From the NCBI GenBank assembly GCA_030620115.1, contig JAUXFG010000059.1:1-21887 (forward strand): DNA of 21,887 bases, written 5' to 3'. This DNA is from Candidatus Fermentibacterota bacterium. Its GTDB lineage: Bacteria > JAFGKV01. Position numbers and translations under genes: made by a program. Positions 14,463 to 21,887 of the stretch are shown in pieces. The notes beneath the pieces are model-generated. The model was not told the origin of the DNA. It saw only the letters and a list, made by a program, of their open reading frames with translations, and did not search any database. Each line of letters opens with the position of its first letter. The first letter of the stretch is position 1.

Positions 14463-16214
14463 ATGGTGACAAGCACAAGAGCATTGATCGAGCAAGGATT
14501 TGGAGTGGCAGAGGGTCTCGCATTGGGGCCCATACATCTTTATGCGGAGGATCTCTCATGTGTTATCAGAAGTGAGCTTTCTCCTCATGACGTTCCCAAA
14601 GAAATTGTTCGATATAAGGCTGCGCATGATTCTGTGACGGAGTACTATGAAGTTGCTGTAGAGGAAGCTCAGCGAGAACTTGGCGAAGAAGAAGCCGCCA
14701 TCCTTCGAAGTCATCAGATGATATTGGAGGATCCCTACTTCAAAGAAGAGCTGCCTCTCCTCGTGCAAAAACGACTGCTCAACGCTGAATGGCTCGTGCT
14801 AGAGGGAGTGCAGAGGTTGGCGGATACGTTGGGGAAGAGCCCGGACCCATATCTTCGAGAACGCGTGGCAGACGTTCAAGACATTGGCAAGCAGCTGATT
14901 CATCGCCTCCTCGACATCGATTGGGAAGCGCAAATGCCCGGGAGGGAAGGCGTGGTGATCGTGGCCCGAGACCTGGCTCCTTCCGACATCGTTCGGCTCA
15001 AGAGCGCCAAGATCCTGGCTCTGGTCACCGATCAGGGAACTCCCACATCTCATTCTGCGATCATGGCACGACTGCTGGGCATACCAGTGGTCATGGGGGC
15101 GGGCGAAGTCTCGAAGACGGCTCTCAGCGGAGATATGCTCTTCGTGGACGGGAACTCCGGCCTCATTCACCTCAACCCCGATCCCAGAGCAATACGACGA
15201 TATCATAGAAAAATGCAGGCCGCGGAAAGCCGGAGAACCAAGATACTCCTTGCCGCCGCCGAGCCCGCGATAACTACTGACGGCGTGCGCATCACCATGC
15301 TGGCCAATATCGTCGAAGCCGAAGAAGCTTCGGCCGCCTTGAAGGCGGGCGCCGAGGGAGTTGGGCTCTTCAGGACGGAGATGAGCTTTCTTGCACAGGG
15401 GCGATTGCTTTCTGAGGACGAACAATACGAGATCTATCGGGACGCAGTGGAAGGTATGAAGGGCGCCCCTGTGGTCATCCGTACATTGGACCTTGGTGGT
15501 GACAAGCTGATCCCATTCATGGATCAACCGGCGGAAGCGAACCCGTTCCTTGGTTGGCGATCTCTCCGAGTCTCTCTTCACCATAGCGATGTTTTCAAGG
15601 TACAACTGCGTGCGATTGTGCGCGCCTCCTTGCATGGGCCGGTGAAGATCATGTTTCCCATGATTTCCACCACTGATGAGTTAAAGAGGGCCATGGCTAT
15701 TCTGGATGAGGTGGAGGAGGAATTCGCCCATGAAAGTCATGGACACGCGGGTCAGATGAACCGTGGCATCATGATCGAGGTGCCATCCGCAGCTATCATC
15801 ATCGATGCTTTGCTCCCTCTGGTCGATTTCATAAGCGTGGGTACCAATGATCTGGTTCAGTACACCTTGGCGGTGGACAGGAATAATCCTCGGGTGTCCT
15901 CCTACTACCGGCCGGCCGACCCATCAGTGATACGCCTCATTAGACGCACTGCGAGATGGGCTCGACGGCTGAACAAGCCTGTCTCCGTGTGTGGGGAAGT
16001 CGCCGGTCAGCCGCGCTTTGCTCCGCTCCTCATTGGGCTGGGCATCTCCCAGCTCAGCATGACACCCTCCCTCATACCCGAGGTGAAGCACGTGATCCAC
16101 CATTCGAGCCACGAGCAGTCGGTGGCGCTCGCTCGTCGTGCGTTGCGGTGCTCCGAAGCCTCCGAGGTGGAGGAGATGCTCCACGAACACTACCGCAGGA
16201 TCCCTCCCATGTAG
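14463..16214 (+). CDS. ptsI: phosphoenolpyruvate-protein phosphotransferase (PTS enzyme I)
   Basis: The 583-residue product covers all of enzyme I: the N-terminal HPr-binding and phospho-His domain, then the C-terminal PEP-binding barrel. The phosphorylated His197 lies in GTPTSHSAIMAR. Arg304 (GLFRTE), Arg340 (VIRTLD), Glu439 (IEVPSAA), Asp463 (GTNDLVQY), Arg473 and the acid Cys510 (CGEVAGQP) all sit at a constant +8 offset from the E. coli enzyme. It transfers phosphate from PEP to HPr. There is no N-terminal GAF domain, so it is not the nitrogen-PTS form PtsP. No HPr or enzyme II gene is in the window. The ATG at 14463 has a close, weak site (GGCGGTGA). The secreted amylase gene follows after 1 nt. 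Confidence 0.94.
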   Translation: MVTSTRALIEQGFGVAEGLALGPIHLYAEDLSCVIRSELSPHDVPKEIVRYKAAHDSVTEYYEVAVEEAQRELGEEEAAILRSHQMILEDPYFKEELPLLVQKRLLNAEWLVLEGVQRLADTLGKSPDPYLRERVADVQDIGKQLIHRLLDIDWEAQMPGREGVVIVARDLAPSDIVRLKSAKILALVTDQGTPTSHSAIMARLLGIPVVMGAGEVSKTALSGDMLFVDGNSGLIHLNPDPRAIRRYHRKMQAAESRRTKILLAAAEPAITTDGVRITMLANIVEAEEASAALKAGAEGVGLFRTEMSFLAQGRLLSEDEQYEIYRDAVEGMKGAPVVIRTLDLGGDKLIPFMDQPAEANPFLGWRSLRVSLHHSDVFKVQLRAIVRASLHGPVKIMFPMISTTDELKRAMAILDEVEEEFAHESHGHAGQMNRGIMIEVPSAAIIIDALLPLVDFISVGTNDLVQYTLAVDRNNPRVSSYYRPADPSVIRLIRRTARWARRLNKPVSVCGEVAGQPRFAPLLIGLGISQLSMTPSLIPEVKHVIHHSSHEQSVALARRALRCSEASEVEEMLHEHYRRIPPM

Positions 16215-16215
16215 C

Positions 16216-19200
16216 ATGAACATGGAAAAACATACACTACTGATCTCGTGTCTCTCTGCTGCCATGTTGATGATGGGCACCTCATATGGCCTCGTGGTGT
16301 ATTGGGATCCTCCTTCGCCGGCTCCTGGTGACACCGTCCGGATCCACTACAATGTCGTGGAGGGCACGCTACCCGACAACACGGATCCGGTCTACATCCA
16401 CCTGGGTGTCGATGGATGGCAGAACACCCACGATTACGAGATGACCAGGAGTACGCCGGGAGGTGAATGGTGGGAGTACGCCTACGCCATCCCCACAGAC
16501 ATCAGCGTGATAGACTTTGTCTTTACCGATCTTCAAGGGAACTGGGACAACAATGGCGGCATGGGGATCGACTGGCACATCAGCCTCGATCATACATGGG
16601 ACCCGTTCAGTCCAACACCCAATGACAGCGTGAGAATCGTCATCCGTAACAGCACGCAAGGAGGCTCTATCCTCTGGTATGTCCTCAGCAACGGGCATGC
16701 CTTCCCTCCCGTACCCCAGTACCGGCCGATAGGCAGTCTATTGACGCCGGATGGCGAGGCGGTGGAATCACCATTGCTAGGTCCGGATCAGGATGGCAGC
16801 TACTTCCTCTTCCTCGGCCCCTTCTCCAGCGCATCACAACTGGTTGACTTTGTGAAATTCAAGATCCACTGGGCGGACGGCTCGTGGGAGAGCAGCCTGT
16901 ATGAAATCCCCATAGACTACTCTCCACAACCAGAGGATCCGCTCGTGTCCATCGTTTCCCCGGCTGAGGATGAGACCATAACCGGCCCAGTAGAGATCGA
17001 GATCTCTGCCAGCGATGCTGCTCAGGTGGAAATCTGGGGCGGCATTGACTCCCTTGGCGTGTTCACCAACGATCCATATCACACCTTGTGGAGTCCAAGC
17101 ACCAACAACTTCGGTCGTGTTCTCGTCATCGCCAAAGCCCTGGCAGCGAACGGTCGGATCTCCTTTGATCGCGTTCAGGTCGAGGTGGTGCCGACCATCG
17201 TGCATGAACCCGCCCCGCCGGGAATCGATGATGGTCTCACCGTGACAGGACACGGGATCACCTTCGCCTTGTATGCACCCGCCAAGGAGTATGTGGCAAT
17301 CTGTGGCAATTTCAATCGGAGCTTTCCCAACGGTGAGCTTATGAAGCTCTCGGGTGATACGCTGTGGTGGACCTCGCAGCGTCTCTCAGATGGCGACTAC
17401 TGGTACCAGTACAATCTCGAGGGCATCAAGCGTATCGCGGATCCATGGAGCGCTGATGTGCAATGGAAACAGCCGGGAACCATGGATGAATCCGGCAACT
17501 ACCAGCACGCGAGAAGCCGCTTTTTAGTGGGAGAGATTCCATTCCAATGGGCGGATGGAGATTTCGTTCGGCCCTCGGTTGAAAAACTTGTTGTCTATGA
17601 GCTCCATGTGAGTGATTTCGCGGCGCGTCCGGATGGGAGCATCGGAACCTATCAGGATGTCTTGGCCAAGATCGATGAAGGCTACTTCGACAGCCTGGGA
17701 ATCAATGTGGTGGAGCTCATGCCCCTGAATGAGTTCGAGGGTGAGAACAGTTGGGGGTACAATCCCTCCTTCTATCTCGCTCCCGAAACGGCGTACGGAA
17801 CACCTGGCGAACTAAAAACTCTGATCGATAGATTCCACCATCATGGTATCGCCGTCCTCCTTGATGTAGTGTTCAATCACCTGTGGGGGAGTGCCCCTCT
17901 CTTCCAGCTCTACCAGCCCCTCGACGAATGGGATTACCGTGAACACGATTACGACAACTGCCCCTACTTTCACGATCAACCATCCCAATGGGGCTACAAG
18001 CTCCAGCACTGGCAAGAAGTCAACGGGCGGCGATATCGAACCTGGAAGCATGTGACTGATGCACTCAGGACATGGGTGGAGGAGTATCATCTCGATGGAT
18101 TTCGGTACGATGTCGCCTGGGGAGTGGGATGGGACGGCTACAATCAGAATGGCATGTCGTTCTACACGTGGTATCTCAATAACCTCGACTCAACACTCAT
18201 TCAGATCATCGAAGAAGACAATGCCTATCGAGTAAATACCACGGAAACGGACGCGGCATGGAATTTCAGCTACTTCCATGCACTCAAGGCCAATCTGCAG
18301 CAGATCAATGATTCCGGGCATAGTTGGGGCAATATGAGCAGTCTTGGCCACGAGCTTTCCTACGCCTCCCAGGGATTCGATATGCCATACGGGCCACTGA
18401 ACTACCTGGAAAGCCATGATGAGACACGAATCATCTATGAGGCCACCGTGTATCAGGACATGGACCATCAGACTGCGATCAAGAAATCGAAGCTTGGCGC
18501 CACCGTGCTGCTTACCGGCACGGGGACACCGATGCTCTATGCAGGCCAGGAGTTCGCGCAAAACGGGATAAGTCGCGACGAGTATGGGAATATCATGCCG
18601 CAACCCCTGCAATGGCAAAATCTCCAAACAGCCCCGGGCGTGCAGCTTTTTCAGCACTATCGACGGCTCATCTGGCTCCGACGTAACCTCGGTATTCTTA
18701 CGAGCAACAGCTTCGCCATACGTTCAGCAAGCAATGCGACAAAGCATATCGTATACTGGCGAGGCGGTACGGAGGATGATGAACAGGTCGTGGTGGCTGC
18801 AAACTTCGATACCATGGATCACGCCATCGATGTGGAATTCCCCGATTCCGGCATCTGGTACGAGTTTACCGAAGACGATTCCATGCTCGTCCTGGAAGGC
18901 GAGCTCGCCGGTTATGTGCTTCCCGCCTCATCGGCGAGGGTATTCGTGAACGAACGAATCTGGCCGACAGCAGTTGACGGCATAGGAGACGGTCTTCTCC
19001 CAGAGAGCCTTATGCTTTCGCAAAACTATCCAAATCCCTATGCACGAACGACCCGGATCGAGTGTGCCGTGCCCAAGTACGAATACGGACCTGTGCGTCT
19101 GGAGATCGTCAATCTATCCGGCCAATTGGTATCAGTCTTGACCGGGAAAATCCAAGGAGCTGGACACTACACATTCGAATTCACCGGGAGAGACAGCAGG

Positions 19201-19290
19201 GGGCGCCGTCTGCCCAGCGCCGTCTATCTCTACCGGGCGAGAGGCAGGAAAGAGGCTACTCCCTATCGACGCATGGTCCTACTCAGGTGA
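16216..19290 (+). CDS. secreted multidomain GH13 alpha-glucan-active enzyme with C-terminal sorting-type module
   Basis: Starting at ATG 16216 (or 16222), the 1024-residue product begins with a signal peptide (LLISCLSAAMLMMGTS). Order: a CBM25/26-like starch-binding domain (about 27-123, FVFTDLQGNWDNNGG), a second beta domain (about 124-235), an Ig-like domain (about 242-327), a CBM48-like domain (about 340-415) and the GH13 barrel (about 456-800). GH13 motifs: DVVFNH (550-555), nucleophile Asp632 in DGFRYDVAWG, acid Glu666 in IIEEDN, and Asp735 in LESHDE. After a beta-sandwich (about 840-912) comes a FlgD-like/type-A sorting-type domain (about 928-1024) with LMLSQNYPNPYARTTRIE. It probably hydrolyses or debranches starch or glycogen outside the cell; the bond specificity is open. 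It may be co-transcribed with ptsI. Confidence 0.93.
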   Translation: MNMEKHTLLISCLSAAMLMMGTSYGLVVYWDPPSPAPGDTVRIHYNVVEGTLPDNTDPVYIHLGVDGWQNTHDYEMTRSTPGGEWWEYAYAIPTDISVIDFVFTDLQGNWDNNGGMGIDWHISLDHTWDPFSPTPNDSVRIVIRNSTQGGSILWYVLSNGHAFPPVPQYRPIGSLLTPDGEAVESPLLGPDQDGSYFLFLGPFSSASQLVDFVKFKIHWADGSWESSLYEIPIDYSPQPEDPLVSIVSPAEDETITGPVEIEISASDAAQVEIWGGIDSLGVFTNDPYHTLWSPSTNNFGRVLVIAKALAANGRISFDRVQVEVVPTIVHEPAPPGIDDGLTVTGHGITFALYAPAKEYVAICGNFNRSFPNGELMKLSGDTLWWTSQRLSDGDYWYQYNLEGIKRIADPWSADVQWKQPGTMDESGNYQHARSRFLVGEIPFQWADGDFVRPSVEKLVVYELHVSDFAARPDGSIGTYQDVLAKIDEGYFDSLGINVVELMPLNEFEGENSWGYNPSFYLAPETAYGTPGELKTLIDRFHHHGIAVLLDVVFNHLWGSAPLFQLYQPLDEWDYREHDYDNCPYFHDQPSQWGYKLQHWQEVNGRRYRTWKHVTDALRTWVEEYHLDGFRYDVAWGVGWDGYNQNGMSFYTWYLNNLDSTLIQIIEEDNAYRVNTTETDAAWNFSYFHALKANLQQINDSGHSWGNMSSLGHELSYASQGFDMPYGPLNYLESHDETRIIYEATVYQDMDHQTAIKKSKLGATVLLTGTGTPMLYAGQEFAQNGISRDEYGNIMPQPLQWQNLQTAPGVQLFQHYRRLIWLRRNLGILTSNSFAIRSASNATKHIVYWRGGTEDDEQVVVAANFDTMDHAIDVEFPDSGIWYEFTEDDSMLVLEGELAGYVLPASSARVFVNERIWPTAVDGIGDGLLPESLMLSQNYPNPYARTTRIECAVPKYEYGPVRLEIVNLSGQLVSVLTGKIQGAGHYTFEFTGRDSRGRRLPSAVYLYRARGRKEATPYRRMVLLR

Positions 19291-19471
19291 TCTCCTCGCC
19301 TATTGGTCGCCAGTGGCCCAGGTCAGTGGCGCAGGCGTCCCTGCCTGCGATTCCCCCCTGCCTGCGACCATGCCGCGCATCCCCCGGTTGGCGGACCATG
19401 CGCAGGGCGCAGGCTTTGATCTCTCCGCCATCCGAGTGTGACAGCACGCTATCACACTCGGTGCCGCGGAC
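19291..19471. other. convergent intergenic region with GCAGG-word repeats
   Basis: The direct repeat CCTGCCTGCGA occurs at 19340-19350 and 19357-19367, and CGCAGGC (19330-19336) can pair with GCCTGCG (19343-19349). GCGCAGG words recur near 19400. No gene is seen. Confidence 0.6.
19432..19461. terminator. hairpin between convergent genes, probable terminator
   Basis: CCGAGTGTGA (19432-19441) and TCACACTCGG (19452-19461) are perfect 10-bp arms with a 10-nt loop. It lies 11 nt past the RDD gene's stop (minus) and 142 nt past the amylase stop (plus). There is no T-run on either side, so termination is plausible but unproven. Confidence 0.5.
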
Positions 19472-19969
19472 CTATGCGCCGGCTCTTTCTTCCAAGACGA
19501 TGGTCCCCGCGATATTATCACCGATTCTCTTGCCTTTGGGATCAGTAAAAACCTTCACGATCTCGACAATCCCCAGGGCAAGTGCCGCCAATCCGAGCAA
19601 GAAGACCACGATCCATCCTATTACGGGAACAATCCTAAAGACGGAGTAGAGAGGACCCAGCGCAAACATCCAATTCCGCTTTGCAGAGATCGCATAGTCG
19701 ATCTTCGCGTCTGGATTTCCTTCTATCTGCACGCGCAGACCCATGACCTTCTTACCTACGCTCTTGAATTCCAGCGCCTCAACGGGAAGTGCGTCCCGCA
19801 GCAACATATATGCCGCGCCGATGAGACCTCCTATTACAGGAACAAGCGTAGGGATGAATGCAATCACTGCATCGATGACGAAAGCGATTCCCCGCTTGAC
19901 AGGGTCGACCTTCTTGGAATCCGGACTCGAACCCGCCACAGTGGTTGGGGTCGCATTTTCCTCGGGCAT
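19472..19969 (-). CDS. RDD-family membrane protein
   Basis: The ATG at 19969 is preceded by GAGGAGGT, so the 165-residue form is chosen; an upstream ATG at 20263 is in frame but adds 98 residues without protein-like features. The N-terminus is a short polar Thr/Ser/Asp-rich tail. The RDD domain follows: VKRGIAFVIDAVIAF, a hydrophobic pair around IPTLVPVIGGLIGAAYMLL, GKKVMGLRV, a second hydrophobic block (VIGWIVVFLLGLAALALGI), and DNIAGTIV near the end. RDD proteins are small integral membrane proteins of mostly unknown role, some proposed as transporters. It is single and convergent with the amylase gene. Confidence 0.87.
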   Translation of the reverse strand: MPEENATPTTVAGSSPDSKKVDPVKRGIAFVIDAVIAFIPTLVPVIGGLIGAAYMLLRDALPVEALEFKSVGKKVMGLRVQIEGNPDAKIDYAISAKRNWMFALGPLYSVFRIVPVIGWIVVFLLGLAALALGIVEIVKVFTDPKGKRIGDNIAGTIVLEERAGA

Positions 19970-20316
19970 GTCACACCTCCTCAGGGGCTGTACAATCACG
20001 ACGTTCACCTGATGCTCATGGCGAAGTATAGCGCTTGACGGGGAATTGCACTCGCAGCGTGCGACACAAGTACCCGCCAGTGCGTGATGGTAGAAGAATC
20101 GCCACGAGATGTCAAGAGCAATGCGAGGCTTATGTTGATTTGACAAGAGGCGGCAGGGACCTGCAGCCAAAGCTCCACAACGACAGGGTTGACCCTTTGC
20201 GAGCGAATCGCAAGGAGGAGGGAGTTGACCGGGGCCCGTCATGGCCTTAGACTTGTCCGCCATTGTTCTGGCCCCTTTTTCTCAATTGGCGATAGTTCCT
20301 ACGGAGGATTCCAAGT
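19970..20316. other. 347-bp divergent intergenic region upstream of the pqqD-like gene
   Basis: The region holds a 12-bp palindrome AGGGTTGACCCT (20185-20196), an overlapping 8-bp hairpin (20195-20202 with 20208-20215, loop GCGAA), and the small frame listed at 20241-20324. A TTGACA at 20140-20145 has no good -10. The palindrome could be an operator, but this is speculation. Confidence 0.45.
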
Positions 20317-20324
20317 ATGCTTGA
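20241..20324 (+). CDS. speculative 27-residue peptide overlapping the pqqD-like start
   Basis: An ATG frame encodes MALDLSAIVLAPFSQL plus 11 more residues (ending SKYA) and stops inside the start of the PqqD-like gene (an 8-nt overlap, ATGCTTGA). AAGGAGG is present but 22 nt upstream, too far for normal initiation. The peptide has no Cys and only a Ser, Tyr and Thr as modifiable side chains. It could be a leader peptide, a precursor for the adjacent maturase, or chance. The location is the only reason to list it. Confidence 0.15.
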   Translation: MALDLSAIVLAPFSQLAIVPTEDSKYA

Positions 20325-20601
20325 AAAGATGCTCAACCGAAACAAAGATGTCGCTTGGAGAGTCATTGAGAACGAGGCCATTCTCATTTCTGCCGAAGAT
20401 AGCATGCTTCACTCGCTGGATGAAGTCGGAACTAGGATCTGGGAACTAGCTGATGGTTCGAATACCGTCGGAGCCATCGTGGAGAAGATCTTCGAGGAGT
20501 ATGAGGTCGATAGAGAAACAGCAGAAACTGATGTGGTCGAATTCGTGACCAACTTGGCCTCAGAGAAACTCGGTCTTCTTCTCCTCTCGCAATCAGAGTA
20601 G
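20317..20601 (+). CDS. PqqD-family peptide carrier (RiPP recognition element)
   Basis: The 94-residue protein matches PqqD: VAWRVIENEAILISAED, HSLDEVGTRIWELADGSNTV and a following two-helix region (IVEKIFEEYEVDRETAETDVVEFVTNL). PqqD proteins adopt a winged-helix-like fold that binds the leader of a precursor peptide and presents it to a radical-SAM enzyme. ACGGAGGA lies 8 nt before the ATG at 20317. The SPASM maturase follows after 31 nt, the classic arrangement. It is not linked here to pyrroloquinoline quinone genes, so a pqqD symbol is not given. Confidence 0.9.
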   Translation: MLEKMLNRNKDVAWRVIENEAILISAEDSMLHSLDEVGTRIWELADGSNTVGAIVEKIFEEYEVDRETAETDVVEFVTNLASEKLGLLLLSQSE

Positions 20602-20632
20602 TCGACCCCCCACTGGACCAGCCGAGAATCCC

Positions 20633-21718
20633 ATGCAAGACCAACTCATCCCGCTCCTGTATCGAGCTGATCAGGTAGCGGTCGACAAGCGAATCCCCTA
20701 CAGCGTGATCTTCGAAGTGACGAGACACTGTAATCTTGATTGCCGGATGTGTTACGTAGTCGGGCATGAATCGGCAGATCCGGAAGAGCTTTCCACTGAT
20801 GAGGCAAAGCATGTGCTTGATCAACTTGCCCAAGCGGGAACTCTCCGGCTTTCTTTCTCCGGCGGAGAGCCGTTCCTGAGGGCGGATCTCCTGGAATTGA
20901 TAGCCTATGCCAAGCAGCTCGCCTTCAGCGTTGATATCATGACCAACGGCATTCTCATTGGTCCGGAAACCGCAAAGAGGCTGAAGAAACTGGTTGTATG
21001 GCAGGTCAGCATAAGTCTGCTCGGAGCGACACCCGAAACCCACGACTCGATCACAGGGCGAAAAGGCTCATTCACGCGAGCATTGAATGCTTTGAAGCTC
21101 CTCCGCGAAGAAGGCGTTCGGGCACGAATCAAAACACTGATCATGAAACAGAACTTCCATGAGTACAAGCAGATCATCGATCTAGCAAAGGACCTCGGAG
21201 TCCCCTTCTCAATGGATCCGACGGTGAGTTCTCGGAATGATGGAGATACGGATACGCTGAGCATGAACCTCACGGATGATCAGTTCAAGGAACTCCTGGC
21301 GAACCCCTCTTTGGGGCCACGTACCCTCTCGCTGAACGGCGACGAGCTGGAGGCGAACAGGAAAGTCCGGTTGGACGGTTATCTCTGTAAGGCAGGGATC
21401 AGCTTCTGCGATATCTCCTGGAATGGAGATGTACGCCCATGCATGCAGTATCCGGAGTCTGCAGGCAACCTCAGGGAGGATAGCTTCGCGGATATTTGGA
21501 ACGAGTCACCTCTGTTTGAGAAGCTTCGAAACGCAAGAAGAACGCACCTTCCGGACTGCAAGGATTGTGCACTGCTTCCTCTTTGCTTCAGATGCCCCGC
21601 CACGGCTCTCCTGGAAAAGGGAGATCCGTTTGCTGCGTATGAGACCGCCTGTCACCGCGCTGCACTCATGGAAGAGGTTCGTTTCGCGCGAATAGAAGAA
21701 GCATCTATTGGTAGTTGA
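20633..21718 (+). CDS. radical SAM/SPASM peptide maturase
   Basis: The 361-residue enzyme has the radical-SAM motif TRHCNLDCRMCY (Cys33, 37, 40), the GGEP motif (residues 77-80) and a C-terminal SPASM domain with Cys252, 259, 270, 309, 312, 318, 321 and 340, enough for two auxiliary iron-sulfur clusters. The signature ISWNGDVRPCMQY and the run CKDCALLPLCFRC are typical. This is the architecture of PqqE, AlbA, MftC and other enzymes that crosslink or modify RiPP precursor peptides. The substrate here is unknown. The PqqD-like partner is immediately upstream, and no precursor is obvious. The ribosome-binding site before the ATG at 20633 is weak (CCGAGAA). The metG-beta-like gene starts 29 nt downstream. 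Confidence 0.92.
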   Translation: MQDQLIPLLYRADQVAVDKRIPYSVIFEVTRHCNLDCRMCYVVGHESADPEELSTDEAKHVLDQLAQAGTLRLSFSGGEPFLRADLLELIAYAKQLAFSVDIMTNGILIGPETAKRLKKLVVWQVSISLLGATPETHDSITGRKGSFTRALNALKLLREEGVRARIKTLIMKQNFHEYKQIIDLAKDLGVPFSMDPTVSSRNDGDTDTLSMNLTDDQFKELLANPSLGPRTLSLNGDELEANRKVRLDGYLCKAGISFCDISWNGDVRPCMQYPESAGNLREDSFADIWNESPLFEKLRNARRTHLPDCKDCALLPLCFRCPATALLEKGDPFAAYETACHRAALMEEVRFARIEEASIGS

Positions 21719-21746
21719 CTCGCAGATGCCACAGGAGGGAAATCCA

Positions 21747-21887
21747 GTGATTGCCTTTGATGAATTCAAAAAGGTCAACCTTCTCATTGCCCAAATCGTG
21801 GCAGCCGAACGTATCCCAAAGACAGACAAGCTTCTCAAGCTCGAGGTGGATCTCGGGGACGAAAGACGAACCATAGTAGCCGGCATT
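21747..21887 (+). CDS. MetG-beta/Trbp111-type tRNA-binding protein, 5' part only
   Basis: The first 47 codons are present before the window ends: IAFDEFKKVNLLIAQIVAAE, PKTDKLLKLEVDLGDERRTI, then VAGI. This is the opening of the EMAP-II-like tRNA-binding OB-fold found at the C-terminus of methionyl-tRNA synthetase and in stand-alone Trbp111/CsaA. Such proteins bind tRNA and help aminoacylation. GTG at 21747 has AGGAGGG 7-8 nt upstream and is preferred; an in-frame ATG at 21726 lacks a ribosome-binding site. Only the complete gene could show whether it is a stand-alone domain. Confidence 0.88.
   Translation, partial: MIAFDEFKKVNLLIAQIVAAERIPKTDKLLKLEVDLGDERRTIVAGI

Noticed and set aside
16138-16215. 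An upstream ATG for the amylase inside ptsI
   Set aside because: It would put 26 Arg/Pro/Cys-rich residues ahead of a normal signal peptide and overlap ptsI. The ATG at 16216 follows the ptsI stop.
20035-20250. A 71-residue plus-strand frame upstream of the PqqD-like gene as a RiPP precursor
   Set aside because: Its composition is Arg/Asp/Gln-rich without a recognisable leader or core, and it has no ribosome-binding site. It looks like a non-coding frame.

Overview
This 21.9 kb window looks like a chromosomal segment of an uncultured bacterium of moderate GC content. The best lineage clue is a secreted glycoside hydrolase whose C-terminus is a FlgD-like/type-A sorting-type module (motif SQNYPNP). 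That module is common in the FCB superphylum and in neighbouring candidate phyla such as Eisenbacteria, Latescibacteria, Zixibacteria, KSB1, WOR-3 and TA06. The long intergenic regions hold several unrelated families of short palindromic 'word' repeats, which is also usual in such genomes. The lineage is inference. No phage, integrase, CRISPR or insertion-sequence transposase was seen.

Layout, left to right. 1-363 is a 171-bp tandem repeat. A minus-strand tRNA-Arg(ACG) follows, then a minus-strand radical-SAM protein (COG2108-like) that diverges from a Tat-exported DUF362 protein with a C-terminal fibronectin-III domain. Next come a minus-strand receiver-PAS-histidine kinase whose receiver has lost its phosphoacceptor Asp, a repeat-filled gap, thymidylate kinase (minus), and a 236-bp MITE-like element with 25-bp terminal inverted repeats. 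A class-I aminotransferase (plus) comes next. It is followed by a tightly overlapping minus-strand operon of ECF sigma factor, membrane anti-sigma factor and YbjQ-family protein, then an HU-like DNA-binding protein (plus) and a small exported protein of unknown function (minus).

The second half begins with a minus-strand two-gene unit, a HEAT-repeat protein overlapping an HD-GYP-like protein. The two share a collinear N-terminal domain, and the HD-GYP domain lacks the His of its HD pair. A 683-bp gap with inverted repeats leads to ptsI (PTS enzyme I, plus), followed after 1 nt by the 1024-residue secreted starch-active GH13 enzyme. Then come an RDD-family membrane protein (minus) and a plus-strand cluster: PqqD-like carrier, radical-SAM/SPASM maturase, and the start of a MetG-beta/Trbp111-type tRNA-binding protein cut by the window end.

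How the genes fit together. The sigma/anti-sigma/YbjQ set is probably a cell-envelope stress circuit. The PqqD/SPASM pair has the architecture of a peptide-modifying (RiPP) system, but no convincing precursor gene lies beside it. The HEAT/HD-GYP-like pair is the best candidate for an undescribed signalling or scaffolding module. The remainder (tmk, aminotransferase, ptsI, tRNA, HU, MetG-beta) is housekeeping.
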